Shown: positions 1 to 7,125, counted from the first letter of the stretch. The stretch is DNA of 24,329 nt from Acidobacteriota bacterium (GCA_021827245.1 JAKAWN010000043.1:1-24329); one strand, 5' to 3'. The notes: generated by a model from the sequence alone, not told the origin. Numbers and translations are program-made.

Positions 1-836
1 CCCGCCCGGCTCGCCAGCCCCCACCCCTGCCCTGCCATCGAGAGCCTCAACACGCTTCCCAGACCCCTGGCATCCGTAGGGCTCTCAACCCGACTCCTCA
101 AAAACCGACTTCGCCCTGCGGCGACCTAATCACAACAAATTTACCGTGGGGCCAGATCGAGCTGGTGCTGGAGTTTGTGCATCTTTTCAAAGACAGGTCG
201 AACACGAGAGGCGAGCAGCTTGACGTCACCTGCGCGCGACGCTCGGCACCATATAGCTCGGCCCCCGCGAACAACCGCAACCTCATGAACATTAAAACGA
301 TCCACATACACTTTCCTGGCAGCAACGCTACCCTGGGAAGTGCTCCCCATTGTTTGGACAGAAAATCAGGCTTCTTAAGGTGGATCGCTGTCTGAATAGA
401 TTGGTAAGTTTATACCCGCCGTCGGGCCTGTGGGAACTGTGAAAAAGCCGAGCGTCCTTGGCGAGGTCTTTTCCAAGCCTCGGTGGGTCCCGCCTTGCGG
501 GATCCATCCGAGGCGTCAGTTTCCACAGGCCTTTCGTTCTTTCTTTTTTGCTCCTTTTTTCTTTCTTGAGCCTCATCGCCACGAGCGTCCACCTGAAACA
601 CCCCGCACATTGCCTAGCCGTTGGTCATCTGCGCGCATCATCCGGAGGTTGGTTGCCTCCTTTGCCAAGAGAACCATTGCGGTTAGCGGATTGCGCATTC
701 TCGGGGCAGGCAAATGGCCAGTCAAGGCCTTGTGAAGCGTCGTTGGAGTTGTGGCCGGCCCTTTCATGCTGGAGTTTAGAGCCGGGGGCTTTGGCGGACT
801 TGCTCATCATGCTCGATAACTGTCATCGAGGTAAGC
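1..836. other. Flank with no recognisable gene
   Basis: I see no credible gene here. Short open frames exist on both strands, for example minus-strand 141-350 and 625-810, but none has a convincing ribosome-binding site, family motif or consistent codon usage, and several overlap on opposite strands. The stretch 533-575 is very T-rich on the plus strand. The only strong structure is the nested inverted repeat at 425-531, listed separately. Given the broken transposon next door, this may be decayed mobile or intergenic DNA; that is inference. Confidence 0.5.
425..531. repeat. Nested inverted repeat, about 107 bp
   Basis: Outer arms 425-439 and 517-531 are inverted copies of 15 bp with one G/T-type mismatch. 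Inside lies a second imperfect palindrome, 477-514: GCCTCGG at 477-483 pairs with CCGAGGC at 508-514, and TCCCGC at 488-493 pairs with GCGGGA at 497-502 around a CTT loop. A weaker pairing of GAAAA near 441 with TTTTC near 470 would make a three-way junction. A T-rich run follows at 533-570. It could be a MITE or REP-like palindromic repeat, a structured RNA, or a terminator-like structure. Only the pairing is visible; the identity is unknown. Confidence 0.6.
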
Positions 837-853
837 CACTGGTTCGACCAGTG
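837..853 (+). repeat. Hairpin, possible IS200 left-end foldback
   Basis: CACTGGT (837-843) and ACCAGTG (847-853) form a perfect 7-bp stem with a TCG loop. It lies 86 bases before the tnpA start. IS200/IS605 transposases recognise subterminal hairpins at each end, so this is a reasonable left-end candidate; that role is inferred from position. Confidence 0.4.
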
Positions 854-888
854 AGACTTGAAGAGGTTTGACCGTTGCCCGGAGTAAT

Positions 889-934
889 ATCCTCCTCCAA
901 GGTGGCTTGGTGAGAACCAAGCGAAAAGGAGGAT
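889..934 (+). promoter_or_regulatory. Leader hairpin masking the tnpA ribosome-binding site
   Basis: ATCCTCCT (889-896) is the exact complement of AGGAGGAT (927-934), which is the Shine-Dalgarno region for the ATG at 939. Between them CCAAG, CTTGG and CCAAG (897-901, 906-910, 917-921) can form two mutually exclusive small stems. IS200-type leaders are known to fold so as to hide the tnpA ribosome-binding site, and this layout agrees. Confidence 0.6.
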
Positions 935-938
935 GTGA

Positions 939-1010
939 ATGTCCGAGCTGTATCAGAATCTATCCCACTCGAAGGGGGACTGTAAATACCATGTGGTGTT
1001 CGTCCCTAAG
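939..1010 (+). pseudogene. 5' fragment of IS200-type transposase tnpA
   Basis: The ATG at 939 follows AGGAGG by a good spacing. The first 24 codons read MSELYQNLSHSKGDC and then KYHVVFVPK, the conserved amino terminus of IS200/IS605 TnpA (single-Tyr HUH transposase of single-stranded DNA). Homology stops abruptly after Lys24 (AAG, 1008-1010); the frame then runs into unrelated sequence and a stop at 1047-1049. The missing remainder of the protein is found at 3741-4090, directly after the recombinase element. This shows insertion rather than independent decay. Confidence 0.8.
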
Positions 1011-1019
1011 GATCTTGTG

Positions 1020-1030
1020 ACATTGTGCTT
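1020..1030. repeat. Left attachment-arm inverted repeat
   Basis: ACATTGTGCTT here is the inverse complement, with one mismatch, of AAGCACTATGT at 3720-3730. It lies 9 bases inside the left AAG core and is interpreted as one half of the original attP. Confidence 0.55.
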
Positions 1031-1125
1031 CACCTCGCCAACCCTCTGAAAATATTGGGGCGTTGAAAATGAAATTTCGAGTTCGCGGACGCTGTTGTTC
1101 GCGAGGGAGCTTCCCACAGCCTTTT

Positions 1126-3255
1126 CTACGTCCTCAGTCTTTCTTGGCTCTGGTCTCCGGGCGGCTCGAATCCCGTCAACTCAAGCGTGCATTCGTCGCG
1201 GAACTGAGGCCTGCTTGGACGATGGCGATCCTTGACATCCCGGACGGCTTGCAGGACCTCCGGGGATTCTACGGCCGCGACCGGAATCTGCCACGGTGCC
1301 CCCGGCACCGCTTGGGTGACCGGAATCGTTTTACCGTGAATCAAGCGGCGTACCACGGTCACACTCACTCCCAGTCGCCCGGCAGCCTGATCGAGCGTGA
1401 GAATGTCGACCCAAGAACGAGCTGGATCATAGGCGGGCAGTTGGTGGTGGTGCCGCAGCGAGTAGACCCGTGCTTCGTTCCAGTTGTTGCCCGCACCGGT
1501 TCGCATCCCCAAACGATTCAGAGTGGAAGCGATCTGCTCGTCGCTGAACCGGCCTGCCATGCGCCGCACCACTTCGATCGCCTCCAGATTCGTGCAGCTG
1601 CGGTGCTCGCCGGGAGCGTTCTTCTTGACCCGCAGCTCCGAGTGACGACCCCCGACCCAATGTATGAGCATGACGATCTCATGCTTTTCCTCGTCAACGT
1701 CTACCACGATCTCGCGGATCAAAATCCGCACAATCCGCTGCTTCAATCGCATGTCCGTGGAGGGAGCATTCCACACCGCCGGAAGATCCTGTGCCAAACT
1801 CAACAGTACTTCCTTGGACGGAATCGCAGCGGCCTGCGGATCGCTCGCCAGCGTTTGCAGCTTCTTCTCCAGATCGCATACCTTCTGCAAAGCCGTATTC
1901 CAGCGCGCTTCCAGTTCCGCCGCCACCAAGCGCTGCTCCGGATCGACGGCTTCGTGCCGTCGCTCCGCCAACCGGGCTTCATAGTGAGCCTGTTCAAGTT
2001 CCATCTCGGCCGCGCGGCGGCGTGCTTCCCTTTGCTGCCTCGTCTGCTCAGCCGCTTCCAACGCCGCCTCCACCGCGTTGCCGCCGACGGCTTCGAGCAC
2101 CTCCTGGGCCACGGCCTTGTCGGGTCGCCAACCCCCGAAGGAAATACACCAATCCTCGCCGTGACTCAGTTGCGCGCCGCGGCAGTGATAACGGGGTTGA
2201 TGCGGATTGCGGCCCGTGTACTCCACGTGCAGCATCCGCCCGCACCGCCGACATCGCAGCAGCCCGGCCAGCAGTGCGCGTCCTCCCCGCCCGGCCTTCG
2301 GCTCCGTGCGCGATTTCATGTGGGCGTTGGCCGCAATCATCGCCTGATTCCTTTCGTACTGTTCCCAGGAAATGTATCCGGGATGGTGGTCCCGAATCAA
2401 GGCCGTCCATTCGGAGAGCGGTTTGGGATGCCCTTCGGTCTTGCGCGTCTGCCCCTCGACGACCCGCGTTCGTGTCTCCCGCCTGCCGTACGCGTAGGCC
2501 CCCGCGTAGAGGGGATTGGTGAGAAGCGCCAGGACATTGTTATAGACGGGCAGCTTCCATACCACGCGGCGCTCGCTTCGATCTCGAGGGAGAGTTGGGA
2601 GGGCGATCTTCTCGCGGCAGAACCACAGCAACACTTGCCGGACGCTTCCGAGTTCGGTCATTTTGCAGAACGTCAGATGCAGGCTTTCCTGGATCCGGCG
2701 ATCTGGGTCCTTCTCGATCTTGCTGCTCTCCGTCCAGCGGAAGCCCACGGGAAGAAGAAACTGCAACTCGCCCCGGCGAGCCTTTTGGCGGATCGCCTCC
2801 AGCGATCTCTGCCGCAGCAGACTCAGTTCGAAAGCCCCCATCTCCCCTTTCATGCCGAGCAGCAAACGATCATTGACGAGGTTCGGATCGTAGACTCCAT
2901 CGAAGTCCACCAGGACCGCACCCGCCAGGCCGCAGAGCCAGATCAGGTGGTGCCAATCGCGGCCGTTACGCGCCAGTCGCGAAGCCTCGATGCAAAACAC
3001 GGCGCCGACTTGGCCGGCGCAGACTTCAGCGACCAAGCGCTGAAATCCGGGACGCTCCACCAGACCGGACCCCGTGCGTCCCAGGTCGTCGTCGATCACG
3101 AGGACGTCCCGAAAGCCAAGCCCGCGCGCTTGGTCGGCCAAGCCGTACTGCCGTCGCCGGCTCTCTTGGTTCTGAAACACTTGTTCGGGGGAAGACTGCC
3201 GAAGGTAAACAATTGCCCGCCGACGCAATCGCTCATTCGTGAGTTTCGAATTCAT
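1126..3255 (-). CDS. Large serine recombinase
   Basis: This 709-residue site-specific recombinase has the large-serine-integrase architecture. The catalytic domain at about 13-160 contains YLRQSS with the probable nucleophile Ser21 and neighbouring Arg19, and SRLAR at 92-96. A recombinase domain at about 165-320 is followed by a zinc ribbon with Cys335, Cys338, Cys358 and Cys370, and then a coiled coil rich in Glu, Arg and Ala at about 395-470. A MerR/excisionase-like helix-turn-helix lies near 625-660 (LTLDQAAGRLGVS). It would catalyse strand exchange through a 5'-phosphoserine link and move the element it sits in. The ATG at 3255 has AGGAGG five bases upstream. It overlaps the preceding 64-residue ORF by 23 bases, suggesting translational coupling. 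All expected catalytic and metal-binding residues appear present, so it may be active. Confidence 0.93.
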   Translation of the reverse strand: MNSKLTNERLRRRAIVYLRQSSPEQVFQNQESRRRQYGLADQARGLGFRDVLVIDDDLGRTGSGLVERPGFQRLVAEVCAGQVGAVFCIEASRLARNGRDWHHLIWLCGLAGAVLVDFDGVYDPNLVNDRLLLGMKGEMGAFELSLLRQRSLEAIRQKARRGELQFLLPVGFRWTESSKIEKDPDRRIQESLHLTFCKMTELGSVRQVLLWFCREKIALPTLPRDRSERRVVWKLPVYNNVLALLTNPLYAGAYAYGRRETRTRVVEGQTRKTEGHPKPLSEWTALIRDHHPGYISWEQYERNQAMIAANAHMKSRTEPKAGRGGRALLAGLLRCRRCGRMLHVEYTGRNPHQPRYHCRGAQLSHGEDWCISFGGWRPDKAVAQEVLEAVGGNAVEAALEAAEQTRQQREARRRAAEMELEQAHYEARLAERRHEAVDPEQRLVAAELEARWNTALQKVCDLEKKLQTLASDPQAAAIPSKEVLLSLAQDLPAVWNAPSTDMRLKQRIVRILIREIVVDVDEEKHEIVMLIHWVGGRHSELRVKKNAPGEHRSCTNLEAIEVVRRMAGRFSDEQIASTLNRLGMRTGAGNNWNEARVYSLRHHHQLPAYDPARSWVDILTLDQAAGRLGVSVTVVRRLIHGKTIPVTQAVPGAPWQIPVAAVESPEVLQAVRDVKDRHRPSRPQFRDECTLELTGFEPPGDQSQERLRT

Positions 3256-3427
3256 TCGGACCTCCTGTTGGTCTGGGCGCGCCCGCGATCGGAGTGGCTC
3301 CGTTGACGAGCAGCTCGACCAGAGCGAGGGCGAGCTCTCGCTGTTCGTTCGGAGAAAGTTCCGCTGGCGCGTGATCGAGCAGGGCTAGATTCAGTTGCGG
3401 GCTCGCAGACTTCGGATAGGATTTCAT
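3233..3427 (-). CDS. Small conserved-type protein of the recombinase element
   Basis: This is a 64-residue acidic to neutral protein with no domain I can name. The central helix-like part reads ELSPNEQRELALALVELLV, and the C-terminus is Pro/Gly-rich ending in FETHE. The ATG at 3427 has a perfect AGGAGG six bases upstream. The end overlaps the recombinase start by 23 bases. From memory, similar short ORFs sit just upstream of recombinases of this kind in soil bacteria. A role as a partner or directionality factor is plausible but unproven. Confidence 0.65.
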   Translation of the reverse strand: MKSYPKSASPQLNLALLDHAPAELSPNEQRELALALVELLVNGATPIAGAPRPTGGPNEFETHE

Positions 3428-3717
3428 GCTTCTCCTCCTGCGACGGTGATGTCACCGAAGCCTTATCGCAGGAAGAGGATTTCTGCAAACCGGTCAGGAG
3501 GTCCCGGAGCTCGCTGAGCGCCTCAACGGCAATCGCAGGTTGTCCCAAGGAGAATGTGGCGCACTCCGGATGGAACATCCAATGGGGAACAGAGGGCCCG
3601 GTCAGGACGTTCACAGATGAGATGTTCTCCGTATCGATATTTCATCCGCTTAACAACACGGAGAGGCATTGCAAATAGAGGATGCCAACGATAGTGAACG
3701 CTGGCGACCTCAAAAAC
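3428..3717 (-). pseudogene. DUF5372-like gene, frameshifted
   Basis: Reading the minus strand from about 3717, the frame gives VFEVASVHYRWHPLF and then a Val/Arg-rich strand ending ICERPDRALCS. Near 3586 homology continues in another frame as HWMFHPECATFSLG, followed by a helical part and a Ser/Glu-rich tail. The motif of aromatic, RWHPL and later WMFHPE resembles the DUF5372 family that accompanies recombinases of this type; I recall this and cannot check it. No ATG, GTG or TTG opens the first frame near the element end. With the indel this points to a decayed gene. The C-terminal frame runs on over the downstream ORF, so its original stop is uncertain. Confidence 0.5.
3434..3472 (-). promoter_or_regulatory. 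Hairpin overlapping the 64-residue ORF ribosome-binding site
   Basis: CCTGCGA (3437-3443) pairs with TCGCAGG (3466-3472), enclosing the perfect palindrome CGGTGA-TG-TCACCG (3444-3457). On the minus strand this stem abuts and partly covers the AGGAGG (complement of 3434-3439) that serves the ORF starting at 3427. It could limit translation of the small ORF and the coupled recombinase. The pairing is seen; the role is inferred. Confidence 0.4.
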
Positions 3718-3719
3718 GT

Positions 3720-3730
3720 AAGCACTATGT
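3720..3730. repeat. Right attachment-arm inverted repeat
   Basis: AAGCACTATGT is the inverted partner (10 of 11 matching) of 1020-1030. It lies 10 bases inside the right AAG core at 3741-3743, making the two arms nearly symmetric about the joined core. Confidence 0.55.
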
Positions 3731-3740
3731 GAGTGGTTCG

Positions 3741-4090
3741 AAGCGACGGCGCAAAGTGTTGTTCGGGAAGACGCGCCGCCGATGGGGGGGATTTTCCATG
3801 CGCTGGCCCGGCAGAAAGAGTGCCAGATTCTCGAAGGGCAGCTGATGCCGGACCCCGTGCACATGTGCATTGCGATTCCCCCGAAGCATCCGGTGGCCTC
3901 AGTGATCGGATTTCTCAAGGGGAAGAGTGCTATTGCGATGGCCCGACTGTGTGGCAAGGAACGAAACTTCACGGGCGAGCATTTCTGGGCCCGTGGATAT
4001 GCCGTGCCCACGGTCGGGTTCGAACTGGAGCAAGTCCGCCAAGACATCCGCCAGCAAGAAGAAGCGGATGGAAACAGCAGACAGTTTTGA
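3741..4090 (+). pseudogene. 3' part of IS200-type transposase tnpA, inactivated
   Basis: From AAG at 3741 the frame reads KRRRKVLFGKTRRR, the direct continuation of the fragment ending at 1010. A one-base loss near the G run at 3784-3790 then shifts the frame. From 3782 it continues as IFHALARQKECQI to the stop at 4088-4090. Two key residues are changed. The HUH motif, normally HxH (MPDHVH), reads MPDPVH, with CCC at 3854-3856. The catalytic Tyr of the VRQYIR helix is Asp, GAC at 4043-4045. Each change is a single base from the functional codon. The rest (KGKSAIA, GEHFWARGYAV) is well preserved, so decay is recent or the sequence is otherwise constrained. Confidence 0.85.
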
Positions 4091-4106
4091 ATGCCTCACC
4101 AAGGCG

Positions 4107-4120
4107 CGCCTCGGCGCGAC
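4107..4120 (+). repeat. Hairpin after tnpA stop
   Basis: CGCGCC and GGCGCG form a perfect 6-bp stem with a TC loop, 17 bases after the tnpA stop. No T-tract follows, so it is not a standard intrinsic terminator. Confidence 0.35.
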
Positions 4121-4169
4121 GACTAAACTAAAGGGTGACCGCCTTTGAGTCGGCCCCACTCATCAAGCC

Positions 4170-4190
4170 ACCCGCTTTGCGGGGGGGTGT
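4170..4190 (+). repeat. Hairpin, possible IS200 right-end foldback
   Basis: CACCCGC-TTT-GCGGG with extra G residues forms a stable stem about 80 bases after the tnpA stop. Position matches a right-end hairpin of an IS200/IS605 element. Confidence 0.4.
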
Positions 4191-4514
4191 CTGACCCAAT
4201 CTTCGTGGCCTTCAGCCAACCCAACGCACGCCGGTGAACGGTTTGATGACCGCCTCTCGCCGTGCCGTGGGCTGTCGCCCTGGGTGCGGCTGTGGAGAGA
4301 TTCGCCAGTGACTCGCACCGCGCGGCCCACCAGCCCAGCGTAATAAAGAGTCGGACTCCCGCAGGGCAAATCGGAAAGACCTGGGCAGACCGACGGCGTG
4401 CTGCCGGGATAAGGAATGAGGGACCGCCGAAAATTGCGTCTATGCGAGTCTGCCAGTCAGGGAGGTGTCGGCCGGTCGGGGGAGCCGTTGCTGTTTCGAA
4501 CGCCTGTCTCTTGC
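4191..4514. other. Intergenic, nothing recognised
   Basis: No gene, clear terminator or promoter is visible between the end of the insertion-sequence remnant and the stop of the minus-strand TPR gene. Short frames overlap on both strands without ribosome-binding sites. Confidence 0.4.
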
Positions 4515-6824
4515 CTATTTCCTCAACTCAGCCAATTCCTTCGTCACTTCGGCGGCGTGGGCGAACTTCGGATCGATCTGGAGTGTGTGTTCGAGCTCAG
4601 TGCGGGCTTGCTTCGCGTCGTGCAGCTTGGCGTAGGCCATGCCGAGGTGGTAGCAGAAATCGGGATTGTTCGGATACTTCTTTGCCGCGTCTTGGAGCAG
4701 GTCCACGGCGGATTGGTAAAGCCCCTTGTGGTAATAGGCCCAGGCAAGTGTATCGGCGGTGCTGGGCGAATTGGGCAGCGCGCGCCGGGCCGATTGGGCC
4801 ATGGTGAGCGCGACATCCACGTTGCCGCCGTGCTCAAGCATATTGTAGGCGAGATTGTTTTCGGCGAGCGCGTAGTCGGGCTCGACCTGGAGCGCCTTCT
4901 GATAATAGTCATCCGCGCTTTTCCAATCTCCTTTTCGCCCTTCGAGGAAGCCAACCAACGCGTAGGACCGAACGTCGTGAGGATTGTCCTGCAGAAACTG
5001 TTCCGCGCTCGCGATCGCCTGGTTAATTGAGCCGCTCCTGGCCTCAAGTTGCGCCAGCAAGACGAAGGCATCCATATCATTTTTGTCGAACTCCGTCGCC
5101 TTTTCGAGGGCGGCTTCTGCATCGGCGTTCTTCGTGTTCATCATTAGAAGGCGCGCAAGGAGGACTTCGTAGGCGGCGTTCTTAGGCGCCTTCGCGATTT
5201 GGGCCTGCACCCGCTGCAAGGCTTTGCCCGGCTGCTTCTGCGCCATGTGCAGGCGGACCAGCCCGAGTAGGGCACTATAGGAATTCGGGTCGCGGTCCAG
5301 GGCCTGTTCAAGAAGTTTTTGGGCCGGCGCGAACTTGCCCTCGGCGAGCTTTAAGTTTCCGAGATTGGCGTAACCCAATGCGCTCTGGGGAGCAACCTTA
5401 ATCGCCTCCTGGAAATTCGCCTGGGCGGATGAGACATCCTTCTGGTTCAGGTTCACAGCGCCCTGATAGATGTAACCGAGCGGCGAGCGGGGGGCGTATT
5501 TGACCAACGCGGCCGCACAGGCGGCTAATTGGTCAAAATTGCCCTGACGCATGGCCATTCTAGCAAGCGCTTGCTGGGCATCGAGCATACCGGGGCGTTG
5601 CTTGACCGCCGCCTGCCAGTGAGCCTCCGCGCGCGCGGTGTCGCCCTGCATATCGAACGCAATGCCGAGAATATAGAGAGCGCGGGCATTGTTCGGATCC
5701 GCCTTCAGGGCTGCTTGCACAGGCTCGATCGCCTGGCCGGGCTTCTGCTGGTGCTCCAGAATCTCTCCCTTGGTGATGAGAGCGTCGACGTCGCCCGGGT
5801 GCTCCTTAAGGATTGCGTCGTTGAGCTGCGTCGCTCCGTCAAAGTCATTCCGAAGGACCAGGAGCGAGATGTAATTCCTTTGCACGCGCAGGTCGTGCGG
5901 ATGCTCCTTGTAGAGCGAAGCATATTCCGCCAGGGCCTTGTCGATCTGCCCCGTTGCCACATAAAAGTCGCCAAGCATCGTGTAACCCTGAGGATTTTTG
6001 CTCAGCGCCTGCTTCGCGTCCTTCAGGGTTTGTTCGGCCTTCGCCTCCTCGCCCTGGGCAAGATACAGATTAGTCAGCGCCTTGCGGGGAGCTGGATCGC
6101 TGGGAGCAATTTGGATGGCGCGCTGGAACTGGGCCTCCGCGTCGGAGAAGCGTTTTTGTTGCTCGTAGAATGCCCCGAGGGCCAGCAACGGCACGGGTGA
6201 TTTCGGATCAAGCGCCGCTTGCTTCTGCAGAGATTTCTCGGCCGTGGCCGGCTGATTCGCCCTCATTTGCAGCATGGCGAAATCGATGTAAATGTTTGGC
6301 TGATTGGGCTCAAGCTCGATGGCCTTCTGCATTTCCTTGAGGGCGTCCGCGGAATCTCCCAGGGCAGAGTCAGCGTTGGCAAGCAAAACATATGCGCCAG
6401 CGTCGTTCGGATCCTGGCCAATAATCTCCTGAGCCTTCGTTTTTGCCTTATTCTTGTGACCGGAGGCCAAAAGCATTTCACCCAACTCAACCTGAGCCTT
6501 CCAGTCCTTGGGTGAAAGCTGGACCGTCCGATTCAGTTCGTTGTAGGCGCCTTGAACCATGCCAAGCTTCAGATAGCATGTCGCAAGTTCGTAATGGGCT
6601 TCGGCAAATTTCGGGTCGATCTTCGTGGCATTGAGAAGCTCGATGGCGGCCGCCCTGTAATTGCCCTTTTTCGTGTACTTCATTGCGGCAGCGTAGTATC
6701 TCTGTTTTCTGGCGTTTGGGCTCCAGTATGAGCAGCTTGACATGAAGCCGACCATCAGGGCTGCGAATAGCGCTAATTCGATCCAACGCACTCTCGTCAT
6801 AGGGGTCTGCCACGATTGACTCAA
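4515..6824 (-). CDS. TPR-repeat lipoprotein, PrsT-like
   Basis: This is a 769-residue protein built almost wholly of tetratricopeptide repeats (recurring A..Y..LG, ..A...F..A, DP pattern), preceded by a lipoprotein signal: basic MTRVRW, hydrophobic LALFAALMVGF, lipobox MSSC. It resembles the PrsT-type TPR proteins of exosortase/PEP-CTERM EPS systems, thought to act as periplasmic scaffolds for export. I chose the TTG at 6824 because AGGAGG (complement of 6831-6836) precedes it at ideal spacing. The first ATG, at 6800, would give 761 residues but has no ribosome-binding site. A sigma-54-type promoter lies at 6859-6874. It is transcribed away from the EPS operon, in the same direction as the PEP-CTERM gene but separated from it by a terminator. 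Confidence 0.88.
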   Translation of the reverse strand: MSQSWQTPMTRVRWIELALFAALMVGFMSSCSYWSPNARKQRYYAAAMKYTKKGNYRAAAIELLNATKIDPKFAEAHYELATCYLKLGMVQGAYNELNRTVQLSPKDWKAQVELGEMLLASGHKNKAKTKAQEIIGQDPNDAGAYVLLANADSALGDSADALKEMQKAIELEPNQPNIYIDFAMLQMRANQPATAEKSLQKQAALDPKSPVPLLALGAFYEQQKRFSDAEAQFQRAIQIAPSDPAPRKALTNLYLAQGEEAKAEQTLKDAKQALSKNPQGYTMLGDFYVATGQIDKALAEYASLYKEHPHDLRVQRNYISLLVLRNDFDGATQLNDAILKEHPGDVDALITKGEILEHQQKPGQAIEPVQAALKADPNNARALYILGIAFDMQGDTARAEAHWQAAVKQRPGMLDAQQALARMAMRQGNFDQLAACAAALVKYAPRSPLGYIYQGAVNLNQKDVSSAQANFQEAIKVAPQSALGYANLGNLKLAEGKFAPAQKLLEQALDRDPNSYSALLGLVRLHMAQKQPGKALQRVQAQIAKAPKNAAYEVLLARLLMMNTKNADAEAALEKATEFDKNDMDAFVLLAQLEARSGSINQAIASAEQFLQDNPHDVRSYALVGFLEGRKGDWKSADDYYQKALQVEPDYALAENNLAYNMLEHGGNVDVALTMAQSARRALPNSPSTADTLAWAYYHKGLYQSAVDLLQDAAKKYPNNPDFCYHLGMAYAKLHDAKQARTELEHTLQIDPKFAHAAEVTKELAELRK

Positions 6825-6858
6825 GACATGTCCTCCTGCCTGTTCAACTATGCCTACT

Positions 6859-6874
6859 GGCAAGCCGGCTTCCA
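6859..6874 (-). promoter_or_regulatory. Candidate sigma-54 promoter of the TPR gene
   Basis: On the minus strand the sequence reads TGGAAGCCGGCTTGCC. It has the invariant GG and GC exactly ten bases apart, TGG at -24 and TTGC at -12. The start of transcription would fall near 6848, about 25 bases before the TTG start and just ahead of AGGAGG. Mismatches are in the less conserved part of the -24 box. Confidence 0.55.
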
Positions 6875-6984
6875 TTCTGTGACCGATTTTGCCGAGACTG
6901 GCGGCAATTGCCCATAGGCTTGCAGGACAAAAAGTTGCGGACCTTAGGAAGCTGAAATCTGATGCACCAAAAGTCTCATCAATA

Positions 6985-7002
6985 TGGACAATGTGGACAA
7001 TG
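6985..7002. repeat. Tandem 9-bp direct repeat, possible activator site
   Basis: TGGACAATG occurs twice, back to back. It lies about 110-130 bp upstream of the candidate -24 box of the TPR gene, a usual distance for sigma-54 activator sites. Related ATTGTCC copies occur at 8152 and 8337 upstream of the neighbouring PEP-CTERM gene. Confidence 0.4.
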
Positions 7003-7067
7003 AACTGCCACAAAATGGCAAAAGTTTTCCCTGCCAATTTGAATGAGCTGCTTGTCACTAGGCACCC

Positions 7068-7101
7068 AAAAAAAAAGACCCGGCGCGGTGAGCACCGGGT
7101 C
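7068..7101 (-). terminator. Intrinsic terminator of the PEP-CTERM gene
   Basis: On the minus strand GACCCGG (7101-7095) pairs with CCGGGTC (7083-7077), and nine T residues follow (A run at 7068-7076). It sits 25 bases after the PEP-CTERM stop and should separate that transcript from the TPR gene. Confidence 0.88.
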
Positions 7102-7125
7102 TGGAGGAGTGAATCGCGTTTGTGG

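Larger units (their letters stand above)
1008..3743. mobile_element. Serine-recombinase element inserted in tnpA
   Basis: A block of about 2.73 kb separates codons 24 and 25 of a tnpA gene. Both junctions carry AAG (1008-1010 and 3741-3743), the likely crossover core. Inside, an 11-bp inverted repeat with one mismatch lies 9 bases from the left core (1020-1030) and 10 bases from the right core (3720-3730). Cargo is minimal and all on the minus strand: a decayed DUF5372-like gene, a 64-residue ORF and a large serine recombinase. Large serine recombinases integrate at short asymmetric cores and their attP arms are inverted repeats, which fits. The element boundaries are inferred from homology breaks in tnpA. 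Confidence 0.7.
837..4190 (+). mobile_element. IS200/IS605-like insertion sequence, interrupted
   Basis: This is the likely extent of a small IS200-type element, about 0.6 kb before it was interrupted. It is bracketed by subterminal hairpins: CACTGGT/ACCAGTG with a TCG loop at 837-853, and CACCCGC/GCGGG at 4170-4190. Elements of this family have no terminal inverted repeats; they carry such hairpins near each end and a single tnpA. A serine-recombinase element sits inside at 1011-3740. The outer ends are estimated from the hairpins, so true boundaries may differ by tens of bases. It should be immobile by itself because tnpA is split, frameshifted and lacks catalytic residues. Confidence 0.55.

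Noticed and set aside
141..350. Minus-strand 69-codon frame in the left flank
   Set aside because: The C-terminal part looks protein-like, but there is no ribosome-binding site, no recognised family and overlapping frames on the other strand, so it stays unannotated.
1063..3306. Long plus-strand open frame opposite the recombinase
   Set aside because: It is the antisense shadow of a clear serine recombinase with catalytic and zinc-binding residues; its own translation shows no family motif.
5529..6200. 223-codon plus-strand frame within the TPR gene
   Set aside because: Antisense shadow of a repeat-rich coding sequence; the minus strand has the TPR pattern throughout.
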